The notes beneath the pieces were generated by a model, which saw nothing but the letters and a program-made list of their open reading frames with translations, did no database searches and was not told the origin of the DNA. From Rhinopithecus roxellana (taxonomy: Eukaryota > Chordata > Mammalia > Primates > Cercopithecidae), in NCBI RefSeq assembly GCF_007565055.1, contig NC_044558.1, positions 80,315,444 to 80,379,443 of the forward strand: a stretch of 64,000 nucleotides of DNA, given 5' to 3'. Position 1 is the first letter of the stretch; each line of letters starts with the position of its first letter. This document shows, piece by piece, positions 52,330-63,520 of the stretch. The translations under genes were made by a program, and so were the position numbers.

Positions 52330-53415
52330 ACCATGTAGATAGAGACATCTAACATTTCCTGTACCCCAGAAGGTACCCTCATGAGAATCGGTATTGTTGC
52401 AAGCTCCCCAGCAGCCAGGGTCAAGAACCATGCCCTAAACTTTTAGTGGTTCTATCTCTGGCAAGGCTGGCTAACACTCAACCTAAAAATAAACCTCGAG
52501 TCTAAAAATGGAACATTAAAAATGACATTGTCACCTTGACAGAGTGGCTAATAATGCTGCAGCGTGCAGGTGCCCATCAATCATGGGCCTCTGCCTTCTG
52601 TTTGGAGAGCTGAGGAAGATGCCAAGATGGAAAGGAGGGATGCAGCACAGGACAAGCCAGGGTGGCTGCCTGGGCACGGAAATCCCAGCCCACACCTCCC
52701 CAGGCCTCTCCCCAAACTGGGAACAAGAAATCTAGCAGCCAGACAGAAGCACTGCCTTCCCTGAATTCAATTTGCAAGGTCAATCATGTAAGAACCCAGG
52801 CCTAATAGAATTGTCACATCTGTGTCACAGTCATTTACAACGCACTCTTGCCGCGTCTGAACACGAAAGCAATTATGTGATACATACTTTGGCAAGAACC
52901 TGAGGTTCCCATCAAGAGGGAGAGAAACACTGTCAAGTCAGGTTATTTAAAGAAAGAAAGAACGAAAAGAAGGAAAGCTACAAAGACACATTCATTATGA
53001 AAATTTGAAAATTTCCACTTCCCTAGAAATCACATAAGAAGACTTAAGAGTCGGAACCCTTTTGAAAGCTCCATTGTCTTAAGAGTATAAATAGCATCTT
53101 TTTAGAAACACACAATTTCAATCAAGCTGGAATAATGGGAAGTACCATTCATGGAACGTTGTCTTCTAAAATTTCATGACACATGAAATGATTCTCACTC
53201 CAAATCTAATTAGAGGCTCAGGCATATGAGAGTTTGTGACAATGTCAAAGCGCTTGGAAAACGTACATGTAATTGATCTTCTTCACTGGGGTATGATTTC
53301 TTTTAATCAATCTAGAGATTCAGGAAGTACCCAAAGAAAGGACCACGAGAAACAAGATTATCAAAAGAGGGTGTCTCTCTATCCTTCTTGGGAGCTCTTT
53401 CCAAAAGGGCTGGCC
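52330..53415. other. Repeat-poor, AT-rich in the right half; no gene recognised
   Basis: 52,770-53,260 is repeat-free with 'ggtcaatcatgtaagaaccc', 'aagcaattatgtgatacata' and 'ctccaaatctaattagaggc', and could contain conserved non-coding sequence. No exon is supported. Confidence 0.3.
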
Positions 53416-53419
53416 CTAG

Positions 53420-53590
53420 CCCATGGAACCTTGGGCCAGTACTTTGAACCTGAGCCTTATTCCCCATCTTCAAAATAGGGATAATGATGACACCTACCTC
53501 CTAGGGTTATAGTCAGGATCGTGGTCCTGGAACAGTGCCCAGCATACAGTATGTACTAGAGCAATGTTAGCTATTATTGGCACCAAGTGG
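53420..53590 (+). mobile_element. MIR 3' half
   Basis: 'ccatcttcaaaatagggata', 'acacctacctcctagggtta', 'ggaacagtgcccagcataca' and 'agcaatgttagctattattg' follow MIR. Confidence 0.75.
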
Positions 53591-53958
53591 CTAAGCCCTA
53601 ACGGCTCAACAGAACCCAGCCCAAAGCCCACACAATTGTGACTCCAGCCCCTGAAGCCAGTGGTCTCAGGCCCTGTTGCAAAAGGACAACTCAGCAGACC
53701 ACACAATAGGAGCCATATCCTTTAACCACCAGACAGCCCAGGCTGACAAAAAACTTTAATAACAGGCACAGAGGGGACCCGGTAGTCATTACCAAAACTG
53801 CAGTTCCCTCCGCCCCAGCCTGGGTGAGACATGAGCACCCACCACCTCCCTCTTCAAATGCCTTCTTTCAAGTGCCAGTTCCCACCAGCAGTCCTTCAGC
53901 CCTGCTTGCCTGCAGGCCAGGGACTCCTGCCCCAGGCCACTCAAGGTTTCCATCCTAC

Positions 53959-54058
53959 CTGCGGCCTCTGATGGACCATAGAAGTAGGTACCGTCTCTGC
54001 TCTCCCAGGGTATTTTTCGGGGAAATGGGCCACTGACGAAGACAGGCGGCACAGCACA
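53959..54058 (-). CDS. Speculative internal coding exon
   Basis: On the minus strand a 100-base frame without stops lies between an acceptor-like 'cttctgtgagcag' (ending 54,059) and a donor-like GCAG|GTAGGA (53,959/53,958). In frame 0 it reads CAVPPVFVSGPFPRKIPW, then continues through DGTYFYGPSEAA and ends in phase 1. The sequence is not repeat-derived and the amino-acid mix looks protein-like. Against it, the acceptor's pyrimidine tract is weak, the upstream flank is a MIR, no second exon is seen nearby, and I recognise no protein. It would belong to a leftward gene starting to the right of 54 kb. Confidence 0.22.
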
Positions 54059-54084
54059 CTGCTCACAGAAGTCGGCAGCCAGGA

Positions 54085-54265
54085 TTCCCGGGCTCCAGTT
54101 CCCAGTCCACTACTGTTGGCTGGCTGACGCTGGGTGGGTCAAACTCTCTGCACCTCAGTTTCCATCCTGTAAAAACAGAGATCACAAAAGCATCTTCTTT
54201 GTGGGATACGTATGAGAGTTAAAGGAGTTGGTGCTTTACGTGCTCAGGACAGCCTGAGAGCTCAC
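54085..54265 (+). mobile_element. MIR fragment
   Basis: 'tggctgacgctgggtgggtc', 'aaactctctgcacctcagtt', 'tccatcctgtaaaaacagag', 'tatgagagttaaaggagttg' follow the MIR centre and 3' part. Confidence 0.65.
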
Positions 54266-54269
54266 TGAG

Positions 54270-54900
54270 GGTTTGCTCAAGGAGTGGTTTCCACTCTGCT
54301 CAGCCCACACTGTAGACTTTGCAGAAACAGGACTATTTTTCAGTAACCAAAGTTAACTTTTTATGAACTCCCACTCTTGTAGGGATGCTGAATCTGCCAT
54401 CGGTGAGACTTCCCTTCTTTCCCCAGTGTTGTGCCTATATTTGGGCAGGAGTGTGTCTCGCCAAGGCAGGGGACGGAGGGGACATGTTCTCACTATCGCC
54501 TCCCCGCCGTGGTGCCCACTGAGGTGGCCTCATGGCTCTCTGGATCTAATCATTGACCCAGGGAGGCCCTTCTGGCAGAACCTGGGGATGACGATGATGC
54601 AGACCCCGCAGGGCTGTCTGAGGGCTAACGAATCAATGCACATGTAGCCCTCAGAACAGGGCCCAGCCCATGCTGGTGGTCATTCCATGTTAGCCACTTT
54701 GACCTGGCAATCGGGGACCCAAGGAATGTGGGCCCAGCCTTGCCTCATCTTCCCTTTTATTCCAAGAGAAGCTGTGAAATCTCCCAATTTCCACATTGGC
54801 ATTGGATCCAAATAAACAGTGATTGTGAGAAGCAAGCAAGATACAGCTGAGGGCTAGATTTGAACCCTTGGCCATCAGTTTGAGACGTCTGTCCCTTGTG
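54270..54900. other. No gene seen
   Basis: Unnamed sequence, no supported coding frame or repeat. Confidence 0.35.
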
Positions 54901-54904
54901 GCTA

Positions 54905-55045
54905 AGTTTGCCATTCATGGCTAGTCCCATTTTACAGATGGAAGAGGTAAGGCCCTGAGTGGTCAAAAAACTTGCAGTATGACCCAGTTGGCTGAGTCAG
55001 GACTTTAACCCAGACTGTTGGAGCCAGGGTCAGTCCTCTCACACT
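54905..55045 (-). mobile_element. MIR fragment, minus orientation
   Basis: 'ctagtcccattttacagatg', 'gaagaggtaaggccctgagt' and 'gagtcaggactttaacccag' are reversed MIR. Confidence 0.7.
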
Positions 55046-55154
55046 TGTGCCTTCCATTAACATCCATGGCCTTTAGACAGAGCAGGCTCCTGTTGTCCTC
55101 AGCTTCCCTGTGGCTGTACCCGACCTTCTACTTGTATTTACATCACCAAATCCC

Positions 55155-55690
55155 TGTTCCAATTACGACTGCTGTATAACTATACCGAAATTTAGTAGCA
55201 TACAACAAAAGTGATCTTATTATATTTCACAGATTCCATGGGTCAGGAATTCAGTCAAGGCTTGACTGGGTGATTCTTCTGTTCCACGTGGTGTCAACTG
55301 AGGTTACTCAATGATATGCAGCTGGCAGATGGCCGATCCAGAGGCTGAAAGATGGCTCCATTCATCTGCCTGGTGCCTTAGTGGGGATGGCTGGAAGATG
55401 GGGCTCTGCTGGGACTTCTGACCACAGCGCCTCCACGTGGCTTTTCCAGCATGGTACCTCAGGGTATGAGACCTCTTAAATGGTAGCAGGTTCCTGCCAG
55501 TAAGCATCCCCAAAAGAACCAGGCAGAGCTACCTGGTTTTCCTGGTCCAGGCTATAAGTCACTGAGTGTCACCTCTGCTATACTTTATAGAACAAACCAG
55601 TCACCAGCCCACCTAGATTGGTGGGGAGGGGATATAGACATGCCCCTCACCAAAAGAAGTGTCAAAAATTGTGTGGTCGTTTTTCTTTAA
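55155..55690 (-). mobile_element. MaLR/ERVL-type LTR remnant
   Basis: 'acgactgctgtataactata', 'catgggtcaggaattcagtc', 'ggcttgactgggtgattctt', 'cgcctccacgtggcttttcc', 'ggtggggaggggatatagac' follow a reversed, decayed LTR of the same broad class as 32,776-33,255. Non-coding. Confidence 0.55.
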
Positions 55691-56044
55691 CTGCCACAAC
55701 CCCTGAGGTAACTGTAAAGTTCAAGAGCACAACAATTTTATAAGATGGATTTATCCCGGAAGGGGCTGCTGCTTCTCAAAAGGTAGCCTCCCACTTAAAT
55801 CCCATGGATCCTCAAAACCCAATTCTTTCATCTGCATTCTGTGCAAATAAGCCTCATTTGTCTTCGTGACCCGTGAGCATGCAGACCTAGAAAGACTTTT
55901 TTTTTTTTGGAATTCTGATTGGGAATTCTTCCAGGTCAGAACCAGGCAATTCTTTAATTCTCCAACCGCCCAAAACAAGGCCTGTCTTACCAATCTGCAT
56001 GCATCCACCATCACTGGGGACCTCATTGCCTGAGGCAAAGGTCC

Positions 56045-56366
56045 CCAACCTTTTTTGGCACCAGGGAACTGTTTCGTGGAAGGCAATTTTTCCATGGGGA
56101 GAATTGATTGTTTCAGGATGAAACAGTTCCACTCATCAGGCATTAGCTTCTCATAAGGCGCGCACAACCTAGATCCCTGACATGACTGAAGTTCACAACA
56201 GAGTCTGAGCTCCTGAGAGACTCGAATGCCACGGCTGATCTGACAGGAGGCAGAGGTCAGGCGGTAACGCTCTCTCGCCTGCTGCTCACCTCCCACCGTG
56301 CGGCGCAGTTCCCAGCAGGCCACGGGCTGGTACTGGTCCACGGCCCGGGGCTTGGGGAACCCTGGT
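56045..56366 (-). mobile_element. MER1-type hAT DNA transposon
   Basis: Both termini are present: 'gtccccaacctttttt' at the left, and 'ccacggcccggggcttgggg' with 'aaccctgg' at the right. Interior: 'aactgtttcgtggaaggcaa', 'aggcattagcttctcataag', 'gcgcacaacctagatccctg', 'gctgatctgacaggaggcag'. This is the MER1A/B layout, non-autonomous and non-coding. Confidence 0.85.
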
Positions 56367-56921
56367 AAGCCATCTAGAGTCAGGCAGAGAATCAAGCAGT
56401 GACCTAAGCTCACGACTCAGCCGCGGCACTTCTTCCTCACCTGGAATTCTGCCTCTTCACAAAAGCCCCATGACTGCTATTAGGTGGAGGTGCTTGTCAC
56501 GCCTGAGATCCATCCTCTCCCCGTTCAGCCTCCAAGCCCTGATCCTCCCCTGAGGCGCCTCCATGCCCCAAGCTCAGGTCACGTGTTTCCAGTTGAACGG
56601 CCCATCCTCCTGCCGCAGGGCAGTCACAGGATCCAGGTGCCACCAATCAGAACCTCCCATTCCCCTGGTCTCCATGATTGGTTCAGAGATGGGCACATGA
56701 CCTGGGCCAAGCCAATGGGACTCCTCTTCAGGCCTTTTGTTGGAACTTCGGCAAAAAGTCAAAGACTGAAGCCTACACAGGAGAAAGAAGGAAGGAGAGA
56801 TTGTAAAAGAATAGGAGATAGCATTTATTGAGCACCTGCTCTGTGCCCAGCACTGTTTTATTGGCAACATGGTTATTTCACTAGCATCACAGCCCCATGA
56901 AATACATAGTATTCTCTTTCT

Positions 56922-57214
56922 CTTTTCTTTTTTTTGGAAACGGAGTCTCACTGTGTCACCCAGGCTGGAGTGCAATGGCACAATCTTGGCTCACTGCAAC
57001 CTCTGCCTCCTGAGTTCAAGCGATTCTCCTGCCTCAGCCTCTGAGTAGTTGGGATTACAGGTGCCCACCACCACGCCCGGCTGTTTGTATTTTTAGTAGA
57101 GATGGGGTTTCAGCATGTTGGCCAGGCTGGTCTCGCACTCCTGACCTCAGGTGATCCACCCACCTCGGCCTCCCAAAGTGCTGGGTTTACAGGCATGAGC
57201 CACCATGCCCAGCT
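56922..57214 (-). mobile_element. Alu, full length
   Basis: 'ggaaacggagtctcactgtg', 'ctggagtgcaatggcacaat', 'gagatggggtttcagcatgt', 'gagccaccatgcccagct'. 'atacatagtatt' before and 'atgcatagtatt' after form the target-site duplication. Confidence 0.95.
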
Positions 57215-57349
57215 GAGATGCATAGTATTATTAATCCCCACATTTCTAAATGGGAGAAAGGAGGTTCAAAGAGGTTAAGTGACTTGTCTGTGGTCTCACA
57301 GGAAGAGGCAGACCCATCACTCACATTCAGGCACTTGGTTCCAGAATAG

Positions 57350-57533
57350 TGTTCCAGATTTAACAAACCTTCAGGATACCTGGTTATGGTTTAGTTTCTG
57401 ATTAGCAATAAATACTTTTTGGTATAAACGCATCCTATGCAATATTTGGGACGTTCTTACACTGAAAAAACTAGCTATTCATTGTTTTTCTGAAACTTAC
57501 ATTTAACTGGGTGTCCTGTATTTTATCCAGCAA
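57350..57533. mobile_element. Unnamed insert splitting the MIR
   Basis: 'gttccagatttaacaaacct', 'gcaatatttgggacgttctt', 'acactgaaaaaactagctat', 'ttaactgggtgtcctgtatt' resemble a frequent small ancient repeat whose name I cannot give. It separates text that is contiguous in MIR. Confidence 0.5.
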
Positions 57534-57899
57534 CCCAATTCCAGAGCCCATGGTCTTAACCACTATGCCCTACTGCCCATACAGATGCCATGAGAGACGT
57601 TGAATCCTGATTACATTGACCCAGCCCTGGATCCTGCTGTGCCTGAAGCCAGTAATGAGAGATGGCTTTCTGTCACTTGCATCTGAAGAGTTCTGACTGA
57701 CATAGTGCTATGCCGAATTCAAATGAGCACTTTATTGAGCCCTACTGTGTAGTTGGGACCAAGGGGTGGGAGATACAGAGAAGGTAAAGGAGGAAGATTG
57801 CCATCCTCAAGGACCGGAGTGGGGCTGAGAAGACAGAACTCACGTATCTGGAGGTGCTAAGTAGAGTGTGCCGCACACTGCGGCCTGAGCCACTGGCCG

Positions 57900-58300
57900 A
57901 GTGTGTTAGTGCTCTACTGCTGCATGGTAAATTATCACACACTTAGCAGTGGAAAACAGACCGAGACTCTGTTGTGCTGGGGTGGGAGCAGGAGACAGGC
58001 ACAGGGAGGCTACAGAGAGAAAGAAAGGGCAAGGGAGGAAAGGAGAGAGGGGGCCAGCACCTGTGAAAAGAGGAAACGAAACAGGGCTGGTTGCTGCCTC
58101 CTGCTTCTTAAAGGAAACCACCTGCCCATTCAGGGCCCACCTCCCCAGCCCTCAGTCCTGTTACTGTGTGCAGTGGGTTCCACACCTGAAGGGGCTATAT
58201 GACCCAGGCCTAATCAATCAGCATATTCCCTCCTCCTGGCCAGTGATTGGCTCAGGTTTGGTCATATGATCCAAATAGCCAATAAGCTTCAAGATGGGGA
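57900..58300 (-). mobile_element. LTR-like old repeat remnant
   Basis: 'agtgctctactgctgcatgg', 'taaattatcacacacttagc' and the later 'tgacccaggcctaatcaatc', 'gccaataagcttcaagatgg' are LTR-remnant wording. A purine-rich run (57,985-58,080) lies inside. Confidence 0.4.
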
Positions 58301-59013
58301 CTCAAGTTGAAACTACTGGGGCGGAAATCTTTCTTTCCCTCTTAACACTGTGAGGACATAAGCCTGGAGCTGAAAGAATCCGTCTTGCCATCATAAGAGG
58401 AGAGTCCATCTGAGAATGTCAACACAGAGGAAGCACTGATAATGTCATCAGAGCGTCTGGATCCAGCCATACCTGAAGCTAATCCTAGCATTGGCGTTTT
58501 CAAAATGGTGAGCCAATTACCCCTTTTCTGCTTGAGCCAGTTGGTGTTGGGACTTCTGTTACTAGTAGCCAGCAAAATATTTAGTCATGATTGAAAGAAA
58601 AAAAAAAAAAAAGGTGGATGCCAAAAACAAGGGGACCAGGCCCTGCAGGTAAATAGTGAGCAGGGTTGGTGAGACTGATAAGCACAGAGCGTGCAAAATG
58701 GAAACTGGGTCCAAGCCTCGTGGTGCCACTTGACAACCACTCCCTTTTACTCTCCCAAAAACCCAACATGACTTATGATCTCAGTGTTTGAGCCAGGGAA
58801 AGAAAGAAAGAAGTAGGAGGGAGTCCCAAGATGAAATCGTTTGGAAATAGTCCCAGAGCATAATGAACTGACTAACACCTGTTTCTCCCCTGGAAGTCAT
58901 CTAATGAAATTATTAGACCATCAATTTACCACCGTGATGGCCAAGAGTGCTCTCTAACGGGATAAAGCATGACAACAAAGCCAGAATTCCACTTGGAATA
59001 TGCCTTACACACC
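58301..59013. other. No gene; possible conserved element near 58.85 kb
   Basis: 58,440-58,565 shares 'tggatccagccatacctgaag' with 9,950 and is probably old repeat. 58,840-58,985 is repeat-free with 'ctaatgaaattattagacca' and could be conserved non-coding sequence. Confidence 0.3.
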
Positions 59014-59150
59014 TTTATTTTATTTTTTTGTTTTTTGTTTTTTCTTCACTGCAACCTCCGCCTCCCGGGTTCAAGCAATTCTCCTGCCTCAGACTCCTGA
59101 GTAGCTGGGATTACAGGTGTGCACCACCATGCCCAACTAATTTTTGTGGG

Positions 59151-59181
<31 letters not shown>

Positions 59182-59309
59182 GTATTTTTAGTAGAGGTGG
59201 GGTTTTGCCATGTTAGCCAGGCTGGTCTCAAACTCCTGACCTCAGGTGATCTGCCTGCCTCAGCCTCCCAAAGTGCTGGGATTACAGGTGTGAGCCGCCA
59301 TGCCTCGTC
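59014..59309 (-). mobile_element. Alu, tail-side deletion plus internal T-run
   Basis: After a T/G-rich tail it enters directly at 'tcactgcaacctccgcctcc', so the first 60 or so bases of the reversed right arm are missing. An inserted T-run (59,152-59,180) separates 'ccaactaatttttgtgggtt' from 'tgtatttttagtagaggtgg'. Ends 'gagccgccatgcctcg'. Confidence 0.92.
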
Positions 59310-59820
59310 ATTAAACACCTTCCTTAACAGGCCTTTACTTATGATTCTCTTTAAAGTTTGGACACAAATTGGCAGGAAGCTTTTAGAAATCATTTGCACT
59401 AATCTAAAAGGCAGTCATGGCTCAGAGAAAAAGAATCTCAGCTCCTCAAAGCCCGCTTAAGCTTCTGAGGCCTAATCAGACAGGCTCCTGATCATCTTTG
59501 CTGTGTGTTCACTGCCTGTCTGCTGGATGGTCAGAACCCTTCTCGTGTTTTGCGCACACATGGTGCTCAGGCACAGTGAGAGGAGAAGAGCAAGAAGGGA
59601 AGGAGGAAGCTGGTGAGCCAACGTCCTGTAGTCATTGGGCTTTCACCAGCCAGCGCCCAATGCAGACCCACCTGCTGCCCCTACTGAGCCCAGCAAAAGG
59701 AACTGCCCTCAGCACGATCTTCCAAATGCTCATCCAATGATGTCACTGCTCTGGGCGCCCTTAGAATGTGGTCCATGCCCAGCACTGCGATCCCATCTGC
59801 TCTCCCACTCTCTTGCCCCC
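59310..59820. other. No gene seen
   Basis: Unnamed sequence between an Alu and an LTR; no supported coding frame. Confidence 0.35.
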
Positions 59821-59821
59821 T

Positions 59822-60247
59822 GTATTAGTCAGAGTTCCCTAGAGGGACAGAACTAAGAGGATAGATACATATAAAGGGGAGTTTATCTTAAAGTACTGAC
59901 TTACACGATCACAAGTTTCTACAATAGGCTGTCTGCGAGCTTAAGGAGCAAGAGGAGCTAGTCCGAGTCTCAGAACTGAAGAACTTGGAGCGTGATGTTC
60001 GAGGGCAAGAAGCATCCAGCACGGGGGAAGGATGTCGGCTGCGAGGCGAGGCCCATCTCACCTTTTCATGTTTTTCTGCCTGGCAACTGATTAGATGGTG
60101 CCCACCAGAATAAGGGTGGGTCTGCCTTCCCCAGCCCGCTGACTCAAATGTTCATCTCCTTTGGCGACACCCTCACAGACACACCCAGGATCAATACTTT
60201 GCCTCCTTCAATCCAATCAAGTTGACACTCAGTAGTAACTATCACAC
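59822..60247 (-). mobile_element. ERVL (MLT2-like) solo LTR, nearly complete
   Basis: The left edge is 'tgtattagtcagagttccct' and the right edge 'gttgacactcagtagtaact' with 'atcaca', the reversed ends of an ERVL LTR. Interior: 'gaggatagatacatataaag', 'gaagaacttggagcgtgatg', 'gaagcatccagcacggggga', 'gctgactcaaatgttcatct'. It is younger-looking than the LTR at 27.5 kb. No viral coding sequence is attached. Confidence 0.8.
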
Positions 60248-60840
60248 CCCCATATTCTTGAAATAGGCTTTCTTGTTCCTGTAGTTCAGTTCATTCCCTT
60301 CTCAGGACCTCTGGCTGGCTGGTCATCCTACGATCTTCACATGGCAGTGTCAGGCCTCCCAGGCTACGGCTTCAGAGTCACCTAAGGAGGCCCCCGACCA
60401 CTGTGGCTAAAGAGCATCCTGTCCCATCAGACCTCCTCTTGTTTCCTGTTGGCCATCTGTCCGCCTCCACGAGGCATACTCTCTGTGGTGCAAAGAGCTC
60501 AACTACCCTGGTGATCACTGGGTCCAAGGATAAGCACAGATATAGCCGTCGGACACCTGAGTTAGCACCTGGTCCCCGGGCTCTGCAGAACACTGAAGAA
60601 AAGCCACTTGATCGAGACACGGAGCTGTCACTGAACTGAAAACCACTGAGGGCACAGGCTGAGGTCCGGTGGCCATGAGCAGCTGCAGTTGGTCAGTGTT
60701 CTCTGAGAACAGGGAAATCGCCCTGCTTGCCTGCCCTTGTGAATGGGCACTGGGCTTTCGGGATTCAACTTGGACTAGAATAGAAACTACGTTCTGACAT
60801 CCTCACAGCTCTGTTCTTTGGGGTTTGGAGATTTGGGGTT
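60248..60840. other. No gene seen
   Basis: Unnamed sequence with overlapping 78-80 codon frames on both strands and no domain. Confidence 0.35.
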
Positions 60841-60842
60841 TG

Positions 60843-61134
60843 TTTTCTGAGACAGGGTCTTGCTCTGTCACCCAGGCTGGAGTACAGTGCTGCAATCGCA
60901 GCTCACTGTGGCCTCAACTTCCCAGGCTCAAGGGATCCTCCTGTCTTAGCCTCCTGAGTAGTTAGAACCACAGGTGCACGCCACCACACCCAGCTAATTT
61001 TTAAAAAATTGTTTGTAGTCAGGATCTCACCGTGTTGCCCAAGCTGGTCTCAAACTCCTGGACTCAAGCAACCCTCCTGCCTTGGCCTCCTCCCAAAGTG
61101 CTAGGATTACAGGCGTGAGCCACCATGCCTGGCT
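60843..61134 (-). mobile_element. Alu, old (AluJ-like)
   Basis: 'gagacagggtcttgctctgt', 'caatcgcagctcactgtggc', 'ctcaacttcccaggctcaag', 'tctcaccgtgttgcccaagc', 'gtgagccaccatgcctggct'. 'gcctcaacttcccaggctc' is AluJ wording. Confidence 0.94.
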
Positions 61135-61171
61135 CTTTCGGGTTTTGATAGGCATGCATTCTCAGCTTTAA

Positions 61172-61231
61172 AGGCACATACACACACTCATGTTCACACA
61201 CATATACACATACATTCACATACACACATAA
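61172..61231. repeat. CA-rich simple repeat
   Basis: Imperfect (CACATA)n and (CA)n over about 60 bases. Confidence 0.9.
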
Positions 61232-62635
61232 GGCTAAAGTTGTAAAAACCAACACATTTGCCTCACAAACCTCACAGTCCACCCTTCAAAATACAGAGCT
61301 GCAAACACAAGCAGCATCGCCTCTGCACACGTGTACACGCATGCTCCACCCCAGCCGATTTTCCAGCTCCTGGGCAGCAGGACCCAGCGGGGTAACCCCC
61401 ATGCCAGCTCAAGCGAAGGAGCAGCTGCCCAGGAGTTGGGCACAGAAGCAGCCAGATTCCTTCATTCCTGTGGGAGGGACTGCAACTGTCCCCCATCACC
61501 ATTCCCCACCCTTCCTTGTCACAGAGCCATCTCTACCCACCACTAGAGTTCTGGGAGGGCACCCATCACCCTGCTGGGCAGCACATCTCCCCGCCTCCTA
61601 CACAGCTTGATTGCAGTCGGGTGACAAGGTTGTGGCCAAGGGGGTGAGGGTTAAGGTTAGGTCACCTCTTCCATGACTGTGGTGAGCCAGTGTCTTCCAA
61701 GTGGACAAGACCTGCACACCAGTGGGGAAAGCAACCATTTGGAAGCCCAGGTCCTTGGGTGACCTTGCAAAACAAAGCCACCTGCCCACCCCGGCCCACC
61801 CAGTCACCTCAGAGTGGTGACAGGAGAGAAGACATGTTCCTGATTGAGCCAGATTTGGGGGCACCTGTTAGAGCAGCCCAGCTTGAACCTAGTGACAGAT
61901 TATCCCCCATAAATCCGCACGTGACATTCCCTCTGAAAGCTTGAGCCTATCACGGGATAGGATGTGGCTGGGTCCTCAAAGGCAGTTTTGTTCCCCATGA
62001 GCCCTTCTCCTGGGCATTTGCAGACTCGAGGGAAGGGGCTCTTCTGCTCACCTGCAGCCATGGTGACAGGGGTGTTACGATGTCAGGAAGATGCCTTTCC
62101 TAAGGAGTGTGGGTTTCAGGCCGTCTGTTTAAGAAACAGATAAGTGAGCCAACTGAGGCCCTATCCTAGAGGGCTCAGAGGCCACTGCGGGGACAGGTCA
62201 GTGGCTGCCTGCAGCTGGAGTTGATCAGTTCAGCTCCAGTAGAGAATCCTCCCAGGCGAGAAGGTGGAGCTGGGCAGCCCGAGCGTGAGAAGGAGACCTC
62301 CAGCCTGGAGAAGGTTCCTGGAGGTGGGCAGGAAGGGCCTGGAGGAAGACCAGCTGCTCAGAGACCTGCTGGCCGTGGGAGACAGCAGAATCCTGGCAGC
62401 CCCAGCCGGGCTGCGTGGCAGATCCTGATGCCTTTAGAAGCTCCTGATGGGACAGGCCTGGTGGGGAGCTGGAAGAAGACGAGAAGGCACAGTGCAGCCC
62501 ACGGCCATCTCAAAGATGAAAAGGCAGCTGGCCGGCAGGTGGTGGGTTTTTGAGAGTGATGCTCAGGCCAAGGAACGTCAAAAGCAGCCTCAGCACCATG
62601 TGCACTCAACTGGCTGTTGTTCCAGACCATCTGTT
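61232..62635. other. Repeat-poor sequence, no gene recognised
   Basis: No named repeat. Frames of about 90-110 codons at 61,341-62,553 lack domain content; 62,221-62,553 plus is Gly/Arg-rich and overlaps a minus frame. Not supported as a gene. Confidence 0.35.
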
Positions 62636-62775
62636 TCTCATTAATGAAGTTGTCCGGCAGGGCTTATTAATAAGGATGCGTGGGCTTATTCAGCCTGGGC
62701 CGTCTTGCTGGAACTAAAGAGCATACTGATTAAGCTGTAATGACTCCTCAGGCACTGTCAACATGAAGGGAATCT
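62636..62775. other. Candidate conserved non-coding element
   Basis: A repeat-free block with 'ctcattaatgaagttgtccg', 'ggcttattaataaggatgcg' and 'ctgattaagctgtaatgact', dense in TAAT cores and without an open frame. The inference is compositional only. Confidence 0.25.
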
Positions 62776-63061
62776 CCAAGCACCCAGTGAGAGGAGAGGA
62801 CCTTGCAGGCCCCAGGCCCGACCTGAACCCTAAGGCCCACGGGCCACTCACAGGGGAGGACAATCCCAGACCAAGTGTCATCAACCAGGGTTCCCTGCTG
62901 CTCCCAACAACCACCATCCACTTCTTCCTTGGCCAACAGGACCAGACTGTGTTTGCAAAGTGAGGTCAGCAGAATAGCAGCCCCTGAAGATACCCACATC
63001 CTAATCCCTGGAACCCATGAATGGGTTAGGTTACACGGCGCTGTGCGTTAGGTTACATGGT

Positions 63062-63475
63062 GCTGTGAGTTGGATGTGGCTTGTCCATGCCAAAACTCAT
63101 GTTGACATTGATACCCAACGTAGCAGTGTTGGGAGGAGTCAAATCCCTCCTGAATACATTAATGCCCTCTGTAGGGCGTGAGTTTTTGCAGTCACTTGTG
63201 CCTCGTGAGAACGGATTAGTTCCCAAGGGCGCGGTTGTTGAAGGGTCTGGTTTCCTCTCTCACCACGTGATCTCTGCATGCACCTGCTCCCCCTCCATGT
63301 TCTTCCCTGAGTGGAAGCAGAGTGAGGCCCTCACCAGATCCAGCTGCCCACTTTTGGACTTTTCAGCCACCAGAATCATGAACCAAATGAACCCCTTAAT
63401 AAATTATTAACTTATAAATCACCCAGCTTCAAGTGTTCTGTTACAGCAAAACAAAATGGACTAAGACGTGGTGAG
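63062..63475 (+). mobile_element. MST-type MaLR solo LTR
   Basis: 'gctgtgagttggatgtggct', 'gccaaaactcatgttgacat', 'cctcgtgagaacggattagt', 'gtggaagcagagtgaggccc', 'aacccctt' then 'aataaattattaacttataa' and 'atcacccagcttcaagtgtt', ending 'caaaatggactaagac'. This is the MST/THE-like LTR layout from 5' to 3'. Non-coding, no internal region seen. Confidence 0.78.
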
Positions 63476-63520
63476 AGGCAATGAGGGCTGCAGATGAAAT
63501 TACGGTTGTTAATCAACACT

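Larger units (their letters stand above)
56818..57575 (-). mobile_element. MIR, minus orientation, interrupted twice
   Basis: First part (56,818-56,920): 'agcatttattgagcacctgc', 'tctgtgcccagcactg'. Second (57,215-57,345): 'ttattaatccccacatttct', 'gaggttaagtgacttgtctg', 'ggtctcacaggaagaggcag'. Third (57,536-57,575): 'attccagagcccatggtctt', 'aaccactatgcc'. The gaps are an Alu (56,922-57,214) and an unnamed insert (57,350-57,533). Confidence 0.75.

Noticed and set aside
55751..56413. 220-codon minus frame
   Set aside because: Much of it is the MER1-type DNA transposon read in reverse; not a gene.
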